From Clostridium sp. CAG:440 (GTDB taxonomy: Bacteria > Bacillota > Clostridia > TANB77 > CAG-508), in assembly GCA_000437215.1 (NCBI GenBank), contig FR898622.1, positions 1-19,703 of the forward strand: a DNA stretch of 19,703 bases, given 5' to 3'. Shown here one piece after another: positions 7,521-14,370 of this stretch (its first letter is position 1; the number at the start of each line of letters is the position of its first letter). A program made the position numbers and the translations under genes. A model generated the notes under the pieces. It saw nothing but the letters and a program-made list of their open reading frames with translations. It did no database searches and was not told where the DNA came from.

Positions 7521-8531
7521 TCACATTTCTTTTTGCTTTTCTTCTATATTTTTATTCCATCTTTCTTGAACCATCTTTTTTCTTTCTAAACTCATATGTT
7601 TTTGCAATAATTTAACTCCATTTTCTTTTTGCATGGCCCCAATAAAAAGTCCTTGATTCTCCAAATTAATTAGTGTTCTTAGATCTACTTCCATAAATTG
7701 ATTATTTTTACTAGATGATAAATATGCCTTTATTTCATCTTTATATATGCTATATATACACATTGAATATTGCTTTTCTTCAGTATCTTGTATTTTTCTA
7801 TAACAATTACAATAATATATATTTCTTTTATCATATTGGCCTGCTGTTTTATAAAATACACCTCTGTAATGTTTATATAATTCAATATATTCTAATTGTT
7901 CATTAAATCTACTTATATCTTTATCATTTATTACTGTTTCTAATAGTTTATCTGGTGGTAAATCTTTTACTTTATTTGTCAAATCTCTTATTTTTTCATC
8001 CATATATTCAGAGCTATCATTTACATAGCCTAATTGTCTTTGGATTTCATAAATTTCTTCATTGCTAAACACATCTAAATTTTCCTCAGCACAATCATAC
8101 CCTTGTGCAAAACTTGTTGTTCTTGATTTTGTTTGAATATTACTTAAATCTTGTTGTAAGTCTGCCTTTATGTTCTTTCCATCACTAAATTGTATAATGT
8201 TATAAATATGTTTGTCTCCTCCATTAGGTGTACTTATATAGCTTTTTATTCCAAACTCACTATAAATACTTTTACATAAATATGCTAAACTTACACAAAC
8301 AATTTTCTTTTTCTGTGCAACAGAATCAACATTATACTTTGCAAATTTAGCCATTTTGTAAATTTTATCTTTTGTTTTGCTATTTCCAAAAAAATATTTT
8401 TCATCAAATGCCTTCATTTTTCCAAGTTCTAAATATATATACATAGCCATCTTTTTTTCTTTTTCTATCTTATTCCCAGTAAATGTAGGCATATTTTGCT
8501 TTAAATATTGTACGATTTCCTTTTTAGTCAT
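7521..8531 (-). CDS. Putative transglutaminase-like / cysteine-protease-fold protein, unknown function
   Basis: I do not recognise this 336-residue protein as a named family. The middle of the N-terminal half has the layout of a transglutaminase-like catalytic core: Cys79 in KKIVCVSLAYLC at the start of a helix, His108 in GGDKHIYNII on a strand, and Asp124 in NIKADLQQDL. Spacing of about 29 and 16 residues fits a Cys-His-Asp triad, and the Gly-Ile-Lys-Ser-Tyr strand between them is also typical. The rest is helical and rich in Lys/Glu, with a Cys-rich YYCNCYRK segment. There is no signal peptide or membrane segment, so it is probably cytosolic. It lies between dapL (7 bases upstream) and the HD gene (14 bases downstream). 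Catalysis is an inference. Confidence 0.6.
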   Translation of the reverse strand: MTKKEIVQYLKQNMPTFTGNKIEKEKKMAMYIYLELGKMKAFDEKYFFGNSKTKDKIYKMAKFAKYNVDSVAQKKKIVCVSLAYLCKSIYSEFGIKSYISTPNGGDKHIYNIIQFSDGKNIKADLQQDLSNIQTKSRTTSFAQGYDCAEENLDVFSNEEIYEIQRQLGYVNDSSEYMDEKIRDLTNKVKDLPPDKLLETVINDKDISRFNEQLEYIELYKHYRGVFYKTAGQYDKRNIYYCNCYRKIQDTEEKQYSMCIYSIYKDEIKAYLSSSKNNQFMEVDLRTLINLENQGLFIGAMQKENGVKLLQKHMSLERKKMVQERWNKNIEEKQKEM

Positions 8532-8538
8532 TATTTAA

Positions 8539-9774
8539 TCACTTTCTCCATGCTTTTATTCTTTCTATTGCCTCTATAGTATTTTCTTTTGTTCCAAATG
8601 CTGTTAATCTAAAGTATCCTTCTCCATGTGGTCCAAATCCACTTCCTGGTGTTCCAACAACATTTACATTTTCTAATAATTCATCAAAAAATTCCCAAGA
8701 AGTCATATTTTCTGGTACTTTTAGCCACACATATGGGGAATTTACTCCACCATATGTTGTAAATCCAGCTTCTTCTAATCCTTGCTTTATTATTTTAGCA
8801 TTTTCCATATAATAATTTATGTTTTCTTGTATCTGTCTTCTTCCATCCATACTGTATGTTGCCTCTGCTGCCTTTTGAACAATGTATGACACTCCATTAA
8901 ATTTTGTACATGTTCTTCTATTCCATAATTTATTTAAGCTTACTTCCTTTCCATCTTTTGTATAGCCTTTTAATTGTTTTGGAACTACAACATATGCACA
9001 TCTAACTCCAGTAAAACCAGCTGTTTTTGAGAAACTTCTAAATTCTATACATACATCTTTTGCACCTTCTATTTCGTAAATACTATGTGGTATATCTTTT
9101 TCAGTAATATATGCTTCATATGCAGAATCATATAATATTATAGAATTATTTTCTTTTGCATAATCTACCCATTTTTTTAGTTCTTCTTTGCTAAGTACAG
9201 TACCTGTTGGATTGTTTGGGAAACACAAATATATCATGTCTACTTTCTTATTTGGTAATTCTGGTTTAAAATTATTTTTAGATGTTACTGGTAAATAAAC
9301 GATATTTTCATATATACCTTGTTTGCTATTAAATTTTCCGCTTCTTCCTGACATTACATTTGTGTCTAAATATACTGGATATACAGGGTCTGTTATTGCA
9401 ACCACATTATCTTTAGCAAAGATGTCTACAATATTACCACAATCACATTTTGCTCCATCTGACACAAAGATCTCATCTTTATCTATTGTAATTCCCCTTT
9501 TTTTATAGTCATTTTCTACTATTGCGTTTCTTAAAAAATCATATCCTTGTTCTGGTCCATATCCTTTAAATCCTTCTTTTGTTCCAATTTCATCTACTGC
9601 TTTATGCATTGCCTCTAAAACTGCTGGAACTATTGGTTTTGTTACATCCCCAATCCCAAGTTTTATAACCTTTTTATCAGGATTCTCTTCTATATATTTT
9701 GCAACCTTTTTTGCTATTGTAGAAAATAGGTAACTATCTTGTAGTTCTAAAAAGTTTTCATTTATATAACTCAT
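8539..9774 (-). CDS. dapL: LL-diaminopimelate aminotransferase DapL
   Basis: DapL converts tetrahydrodipicolinate and glutamate directly to LL-diaminopimelate, bypassing the acylated intermediates of the DapD/C/E route. This 411-residue class I/II PLP aminotransferase has YGPEQGYDFLRNAI (72-85), the substrate-binding region CDCGNI, PNNPTG (186-191), Asp216 and Tyr219 (LYDSAYE) and the Schiff-base Lys250 in SFSKTAGFTGVRC. That last motif and the length are typical of DapL, not of general aspartate aminotransferases. An AAAGGATG ribosome site precedes the ATG. dapF lies 17 bases upstream, giving two successive steps towards meso-DAP for peptidoglycan and lysine. Confidence 0.95.
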   Translation of the reverse strand: MSYINENFLELQDSYLFSTIAKKVAKYIEENPDKKVIKLGIGDVTKPIVPAVLEAMHKAVDEIGTKEGFKGYGPEQGYDFLRNAIVENDYKKRGITIDKDEIFVSDGAKCDCGNIVDIFAKDNVVAITDPVYPVYLDTNVMSGRSGKFNSKQGIYENIVYLPVTSKNNFKPELPNKKVDMIYLCFPNNPTGTVLSKEELKKWVDYAKENNSIILYDSAYEAYITEKDIPHSIYEIEGAKDVCIEFRSFSKTAGFTGVRCAYVVVPKQLKGYTKDGKEVSLNKLWNRRTCTKFNGVSYIVQKAAEATYSMDGRRQIQENINYYMENAKIIKQGLEEAGFTTYGGVNSPYVWLKVPENMTSWEFFDELLENVNVVGTPGSGFGPHGEGYFRLTAFGTKENTIEAIERIKAWRK

Positions 9775-9791
9775 CTTTTTATCATCCTTTC

Positions 9792-10628
9792 TTATATTTC
9801 TAGTTTTCCTTCAAATACAGTAACTGCAGGTCCTGTCATATATACGTGATTATCTTTGCTACTCCATTCAATTTGTAAATTTCCACCTAGCAATTCTATA
9901 TTTACATTTCTTGAAGTTAATCCATTTAAATTGCAAGCAACTGCTGTTGCACATGCTCCTGTTCCGCAAGCTAAAGTTTCTCCTGCACCTCTTTCCCATA
10001 CTCGCATTTTTATGTTTTGTTTGTCTACAATTTCTATAAATTCCACATTTGTTTTGTTAGGAAATGCTTTATTTATTTCTAATACTTTTCCATATTTTTC
10101 TACATCAAATTCTTTTACATTTTCTACAACTGTTATTGCATGTGGATTTCCCATAGATACGCATGTAAATGTAAATTCTTTGTCAATTGCTTTTAATTTT
10201 AAATTTTGTACTGGCATTTCTTCCGATATTACAGGTATTTTACTTGCCTCTAATATTGGCTCTCCCATGTCTACTCTTGCTGTTTGTACTTTTCCATCTT
10301 TTGTGTTTAGATTTAATGTTTTAATTCCAGCAAGTGTTTCTATGGTAACAATTTGTTTAGTAGTTAATCCTTTGTCATATACAAACTTTCCTACACATCT
10401 TATACCATTGCCACACATTTCTGCTTCACTTCCATCAGAATTAAACATTCTCATTTTAAAGTCTGCAACCTTACTTTCACATATTAAAATAAGTCCATCT
10501 GAGCCTATTCCAAAGTGTCTGTTGCTGACAAATTTAGCTAGAGTTGTTATGTTTTCTATTTTTTGATGAATTGCATCCATATAAACATAATCATTCCCTA
10601 GCCCATGCATTTTTGTGAATTTTATCAT
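9792..10628 (-). CDS. dapF: Diaminopimelate epimerase DapF
   Basis: DapF interconverts LL- and meso-diaminopimelate with two cysteines acting as acid and base. The 278-residue protein has the N-terminal signature MIKFTKMHGLGNDYVYMD, Cys72 in MCGNGIRC and Cys221 in LACGTGACA, which are the catalytic pair. It consists of the expected two similar halves. The ATG at 10628 is preferred: an AAGGTGG ribosome site ends six bases before it, whereas an in-frame GTG at 10637 lies inside that ribosome site. It is the first gene of an operon with dapL and two further genes, led by the promoter at 10692-10720. Confidence 0.95.
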   Translation of the reverse strand: MIKFTKMHGLGNDYVYMDAIHQKIENITTLAKFVSNRHFGIGSDGLILICESKVADFKMRMFNSDGSEAEMCGNGIRCVGKFVYDKGLTTKQIVTIETLAGIKTLNLNTKDGKVQTARVDMGEPILEASKIPVISEEMPVQNLKLKAIDKEFTFTCVSMGNPHAITVVENVKEFDVEKYGKVLEINKAFPNKTNVEFIEIVDKQNIKMRVWERGAGETLACGTGACATAVACNLNGLTSRNVNIELLGGNLQIEWSSKDNHVYMTGPAVTVFEGKLEI

Positions 10629-10657
10629 AATTTCCACCTTCTTTTAAGGTAATAATA

Positions 10658-10687
10658 AAGAATAGAATATAGTTATATTCTATTCTT
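10658..10687. promoter_or_regulatory. Perfect 14-bp palindrome at the predicted dapF transcription start
   Basis: AAGAATAGAATATA (10658-10671) and its exact complement (10674-10687) are separated by two bases. The predicted start of the dapF transcript (near 10685) falls at its edge, so it could be an operator or a 5' hairpin of the mRNA. It ends 29 bases before the dapF ATG. Confidence 0.55.
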
Positions 10688-10691
10688 TTGC

Positions 10692-10720
10692 ATTTTATCA
10701 TATTCATTTTTGTTTGTAAA
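10692..10720 (-). promoter_or_regulatory. Sigma-A-type promoter for the dapF-dapL operon
   Basis: Minus strand TTTACA (10715-10720) and TAAAAT (10692-10697) with 17-base spacing. It is placed back to back with the plus-strand promoter at 10735-10763. Confidence 0.7.
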
Positions 10721-10734
10721 GATTATTCTTTATA

Positions 10735-10763
10735 TTGGCAAAATCAAATATTTAGTATATAAT
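10735..10763 (+). promoter_or_regulatory. Sigma-A-type promoter for the glycosyltransferase gene
   Basis: TTGGCA (10735-10740) and a perfect TATAAT (10758-10763) are 17 bases apart. The predicted leader of about 90 bases before ATG 10859 is AT-rich, and I see no clear riboswitch fold in it. Confidence 0.8.
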
Positions 10764-10858
10764 TTAGATGACTATTATTTATTAATTATTTAAAATTAGT
10801 CAAATTTAAATAAATTTAAATTGTATTTTTATTAAATAAATTTTAGAAAAGAGGTATT

Positions 10859-11557
10859 ATGAAAATATTTAAAAAAATACTACTAATATTACTAATCATT
10901 ATATTAGTAATTATATCTATTCTATTTATAATAGGATTTAGTAGTTATTCAAAAGTATTAAAAGAAAAACCCCTAATAGACAGAATAACCGAAATAACTA
11001 GCAAAGAAAACTATGTTAAATTTGATAGCATGAGCAAAAATTATATAAATGCTGTAATTGCCATAGAAGACCACAGATATTATGATCATGGAGCAGTAGA
11101 CTTTATTGCACTTGCAAGGGCATTATTTACTAACATTAGAGATAAAGAATTTGATGAAGGTGGAAGTACAATAACACAACAAGTTTCAAAAAACATATTC
11201 TTCAACCAAGAAAAAAGTATATCACGAAAGCTTGGCGAAGCATTTGGTGCATTTGACCTAGAAAAAAATTATTCTAAAAATGAAATATTTGAACTATACG
11301 TAAATACTGCCTACTTTGGAGATGGCTACTATGGAATATATGCTGCAAGCCATGGCTATTATAATAAAGATCCAAAAGACCTAACATTAGATGAATCCTC
11401 AATGTTAGCTGGAGTTCCAAATGCCCCATCAGTCTATGCTCCAACAGTAAATATAGGACTTGCTCGTCAAAGACAAAAACAGGTATTAAATAGTATGTTA
11501 ACATATGGCTACATATCAGAAAAAGATAAAAGTGATGTATTAAACAACATAAAATAA
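10859..11557 (+). CDS. Monofunctional peptidoglycan glycosyltransferase (GT51)
   Basis: This enzyme polymerises lipid II into glycan strands on the outer face of the membrane. The protein is 232 residues: one N-terminal membrane anchor (about 5-27) and a complete GT51 domain. Conserved segments are AIEDHRYYDHGAVD with catalytic Glu70, GGSTITQQVSKN (101-112), RKLGEAFGAFDLEKNYSK with Glu127, ELYVNTAYFGDGYYGI and ESSMLAGVPNAPSVYAP. No transpeptidase domain follows, so it is a stand-alone glycosyltransferase and not a class A PBP. An AGAGG ribosome site precedes the ATG. The stop is embedded in a palindromic repeat (11553-11591), and the polysaccharide deacetylase gene follows on the same strand, in keeping with a cell-wall role. 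Confidence 0.93.
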   Translation: MKIFKKILLILLIIILVIISILFIIGFSSYSKVLKEKPLIDRITEITSKENYVKFDSMSKNYINAVIAIEDHRYYDHGAVDFIALARALFTNIRDKEFDEGGSTITQQVSKNIFFNQEKSISRKLGEAFGAFDLEKNYSKNEIFELYVNTAYFGDGYYGIYAASHGYYNKDPKDLTLDESSMLAGVPNAPSVYAPTVNIGLARQRQKQVLNSMLTYGYISEKDKSDVLNNIK

Positions 11558-11591
11558 TTGCCAACGGTTCCGGGTTTAAATGGCAATTATT
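11553..11591 (+). repeat. Short palindromic repeat, copy 1, probable terminator
   Basis: The arms AATAATTGCCA (11553-11563) and TGGCAATTATT (11581-11591) form a perfect 11-bp stem around a loop ACGGTTCCGGGTTTAAA. The unit TTGCCA...GGTTCCGGGTTT...TGGCAA occurs six times in the window. It overlaps the stop codon of the glycosyltransferase gene. Confidence 0.8.
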
Positions 11592-11630
11592 TCTAAATTA
11601 TAAACTATTATTTATAATATTTTTCTATTA

Positions 11631-11659
11631 CCCTCATATAATTTTATGAGGGATTTTTT
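11631..11659 (+). promoter_or_regulatory. Terminator-like hairpin holding the ribosome site of the deacetylase gene
   Basis: CCCTCATA (11631-11638) pairs with TATGAGGG (11645-11652) and is followed by ATTTTTT and at once by the ATG at 11660. The only ribosome-site sequence (GAGGG) is in the 3' arm. A TATAAT-like box at 11613-11618 could give a leader consisting of little more than this hairpin, although its -35 region is weak. Confidence 0.55.
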
Positions 11660-12446
11660 ATGAAACGTTTTCTATATAAAAAACATAAATTTATATATTT
11701 TATAATTTTAGTATTAATTGGAATGACCTTGTCTTTTTTATCAACATACCAATTTTCATTTGCAATTGAATTATCTTCCACTTCTATAATTGATGAAACA
11801 TTTAAGGAAAAATTTTTAAGTTTAAGTAAATCTAAACAAAAAATTGCCTATCTTACTTTTGATGATGGCCCTACATTAAAAGCTACACCTAAAATTCTAG
11901 ATATTTTAAAAGAAGAAGATGTTGTTGCAACATTTTTTGTTGTAGGTAAACATGTTAAAGAAACTCCAGAATTAGTTAAAAGAGCATATGATGAAGGGCA
12001 TTTTATTGCTAATCATGGTTACAACCATAATAATTCAAAACTATATAAAAATGATGATAGTTTTATAAATGAAATTAAAAATACTGATATTGAAATAGGA
12101 AATGCAATTCGGTGTTTCAAATTATTGCTCACATGTATTTAGATTTCCCAATGGCTACATGTCGCCAAATAATAAATCTCAAAAGAAAAATGCTGTAAAA
12201 CTTCTGGAAAAACTAAATTATGCATATGTAGATTGGAATTGCTTGAATAAAGATTCTGAAAGAAAATGTAGTAAATATCAATTACTTAATAATTTGAAAA
12301 AAACATCTAAAAATAAAGGAACTCTAGTAATTCTTATGCACGATACTAATGATGTAAGCCAAACTACTGAAGTTTTAAAAGACTCTATTAATTATCTAAA
12401 AGAACAGGGCTACACATTTCAAAATTTTTATAGTCTTTTTAAATAA
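11660..12446 (+). CDS. Membrane-anchored NodB polysaccharide deacetylase, needs a +1 frameshift at CGG
   Basis: NodB-fold (CE4) enzymes remove acetyl groups from peptidoglycan or other glycans. The straight frame from 11660 gives 160 residues; skipping the C at 12110 joins it to the downstream frame for a 261-residue protein. Visible parts are an N-terminal anchor or signal (about 11-36), motif 1 TFDDGPT (66-72, metal Asp69), motif 2 HGYNH (His119, His123), motif 3 FRFPNGY (160-166), motif 4 YVDWN (Trp192) and motif 5 LVILMHDT (His227). Motifs 1-2 lie before the shift and 3-5 after it, so the unshifted product should be inactive. All five motifs are intact, which argues against an old pseudogene. 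The start is supported by homology, with GAGGG seven bases upstream. Confidence 0.85.
12110..12112 (+). other. In-frame CGG codon at +1 frameshift point (polysaccharide deacetylase)
   Basis: The first frame reads GCA ATT CGG TGT. Dropping the C (12110) gives GCA ATT GGT GTT, and the NodB domain continues into the FRFPNGY motif. The restored residue is glycine. The unshifted frame ends 10 residues further on. AGGAAA lies about 10 bases upstream and could act as an internal Shine-Dalgarno, but this is not shared by the other two sites. Confidence 0.75.
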
Positions 12447-12492
12447 AAATTGCCACGGTTCCGGGTTTAAATGGCAAACCATGGCAATTTTT
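12445..12492. terminator. Bidirectional terminator built on the short palindromic repeat, copy 2
   Basis: AAAAATTGCCA (12445-12455) can pair with TGGCAATTTTT (12482-12492), or its inner TTGCCA with TGGCAA at 12472-12477. The loop holds GGTTCCGGGTTT. It fills the gap between the deacetylase stop and the aspS stop, which are convergent, and has A/T tracts on both sides. Confidence 0.8.
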
Positions 12493-14233
12493 TTATCTTA
12501 ACTTTATATGTACATCTTCTAATTGTTTTTCTGTTACAACTGATGGCGCTCTCATAAGTAAATCTCTTGCTTTTTTGTTTTTTGGAAATGCAATTACTTC
12601 TCTTATATTTTGGGAATTTTCAATTAACATTACCATTCTATCTACACCAGGTGCTGCACCTGCATGTGGTGGGGTTCCATATTGGAATGCATTATACAAT
12701 GCTCCAAATCTGTCTTTTACATCCTCTTCTGTATAACCTGCAATTTCAAATGCTCTAACCATTATTTCTGGATTATGATTTCTTACAGCTCCTGAGGCCA
12801 TCTCATAACCATTACATACTAAATCGTATTGATATGCCAAAATATCTAATGGATTTTTATTATTTAATGCATCTAGCCCACCTTGTGGCATTGAAAATGG
12901 ATTATGACTAAAGTCTATTGTTCCTTCATCTGATAATTCATACATTGGGAAATCAACTATAAAGCAGAATCTATATACATCTTTTTCTAATAAGTCTAAT
13001 CTCTTACCTAATTCTATTCTAACTAAACCAGCAATTTTTTGAGCTTTGGCAAATTCGTCTGCTATAAAGAATACAGCATCATTTTCTTTTACTCCAATTT
13101 CTAATTTTAACTGTTCTTTTATTTCATCTGTAATAAATTTTGCAATTCCACCTTGTATGCTTCCATCTTCTTCAAATTTTGTCCATGCTAGGCCTTTTGC
13201 TCCAACTTCATCTGTCATAGCAAATTCACCCATTTTATCAAAGAATTTTCTTCCTTGTTTTGCTCCTTTTGGTACTACAATTGCCTTTATTGTCTTATTC
13301 TCAAATGCCTTAAATTCAGAGCCTTCAAAACATTTAGTTGCATCTTTTATTATTAAAGGATTTCTTAAATCAGGTTTATCTATTCCATACTTCTCCATTG
13401 CTTCCTTGTAAGGAATTCTTATAAATGGTCCCTTGTCAACTTTCCAATTTGTAAATTTTTCAAATGTATATGGTACAACTTCTTCCATAACCTTAAAAAC
13501 ATCTTCTTGTGTTGCAAAACTCATCTCATAATCTAATTGATAAAACTCACCTGGAGCTCTATCAGCTCTTGGGTCTTCATCTCTAAAGCATGGTGCGATT
13601 TGATAATATTTGTTAAATCCAGATACCATTAGCAATTGTTTAAATTGTTGTGGTGCCTGTGGAAGGGCATAAAATTCCCCTGGGTTTAATCTACTAGGTA
13701 CTAAATAATCTCTTGCACCTTCTGGTGAGGAATTTGCAAGTATTGGTGTTTGAATTTCTGTAAATCCAAGTTCATCCATTTTATCTCTTAATGTTTTTAG
13801 TATTTTTGAACGAAGTAAAATATTATTATGTAATTTTTCATTTCTTAAATCTAAAAATCTATATTCTAATCTTAAATCTTCTCTTACCTCTTGATCTGTA
13901 TTTATTTCAAATGGTAATATATTTTTACATTTTCCTAAAACTTCCAAACTTTGTGCAACAACTTCTATTTCACCTGTTGGAATTTTAGAATTTTTACTAG
14001 TTCTTTCCACAACTTTTCCGCTTTATGTGGATACAGCTTTCTGTATTAAATTCCTTTGCTTGTTCTTGTAACTTTTCGTCATTTATTACAATTTGTGTAA
14101 TTCCAAATTCATCTCTTAAATCTATAAAAATCATTCCACCTAAGTTTCTTATTTTTTGAATCCATCCGGCAAGTTCAACTACTTCTCCTACATTTTTTAT
14201 ATTTAATTCACCACATGTTTTTGTTCTGTACAT
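12493..14233 (-). CDS. aspS: Aspartyl-tRNA synthetase, needs a +1 frameshift at CGG
   Basis: AspRS charges tRNA-Asp. The straight frame from ATG 14233 stops after 78 residues; skipping the C at 14020 joins it to the long downstream frame, giving 579 residues, the normal bacterial length. Parts in order are the anticodon-binding OB fold (about 1-110, with MYRTKTCGELN, LAGWIQKIRNLGGMIFIDLRD cut by the shift at residue 72), RYRFLDLR-type segment, motif 2 FRDEDPRADRAPGEFYQLD (from about 216), the bacterial GAD insertion and motif 3 APGVDRMVML (Arg532). The DPRADRAPGEFYQLDYEMSF form resembles, from memory, AspRS of alphaproteobacteria more than the Bacillus type. An AAGGAGGA ribosome site precedes the ATG. 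As an essential, fully conserved gene it is unlikely to be a simple pseudogene. Confidence 0.92.
14018..14020 (-). other. In-frame CGG codon at +1 frameshift point (aspS)
   Basis: Minus-strand first frame reads CAC ATA AAG CGG AAA. Dropping the C (14020) gives AAG GGA AAA GTT GTG GAA AGA, restoring I-K-G-K-V-V-E-R. A glycine followed by Val is normal at this place in the AspRS OB fold. The unshifted frame ends at TAG seven codons later. Confidence 0.8.
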
Positions 14234-14259
14234 ATTATGTTCCTCCTTAAATTTACAAT

Positions 14260-14288
14260 ATAATATCACATTTTTTCTTATAATTCAA
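14260..14288 (-). promoter_or_regulatory. Sigma-A-type promoter for aspS
   Basis: Minus strand TTGAAT (14283-14288) and TATTAT (14260-14265), 17 bases apart. The leader before ATG 14233 is only about 20 bases, too short for a T-box. Confidence 0.7.
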
Positions 14289-14310
14289 TTGTTAAAGTTA
14301 TATTTATATA

Positions 14311-14339
14311 TTGAAATTTCACTTTTTTAATGCTATCAT
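14311..14339 (+). promoter_or_regulatory. Sigma-A-type promoter for the HD-GYP gene
   Basis: TTGAAA (14311-14316) and TATCAT (14334-14339), 17 bases apart, divergent from the aspS promoter. The transcript would start near 14346, 25 bases before the chosen ATG. Confidence 0.65.
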
Positions 14340-14370
14340 AAAATTAGAGTTTTTACAAAGGAGAAATGCA

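Noticed and set aside
9856..10566. A 236-codon open frame on the plus strand
   Set aside because: It lies antisense to dapF, has no ribosome site, and its translation shows no family features; it reflects low stop frequency opposite an AT-rich gene.
10629..10637. GTG start for dapF three codons upstream
   Set aside because: That GTG is part of the AAGGTGG ribosome site; the ATG at 10628 matches the family start.
10764..10858. Riboswitch in the leader of the glycosyltransferase gene
   Set aside because: The stretch is almost pure A/T with no stable multi-stem fold that I can see.
11558..11586. tRNA T-arm-like fragment in GGTTCCGGGTTT repeat
   Set aside because: The TTCxA T-loop pattern and CCA-type end are lacking and no cloverleaf can be drawn around it.
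14234..14259. T-box riboswitch before aspS
   Set aside because: The predicted leader is only about 20 bases and has no T-box sequence.
14311..14370. Longer start for the HD-GYP gene at 14311
   Set aside because: It would coincide with the -35 box and there is no ribosome site, while ATG 14371 has AAAGGAG.
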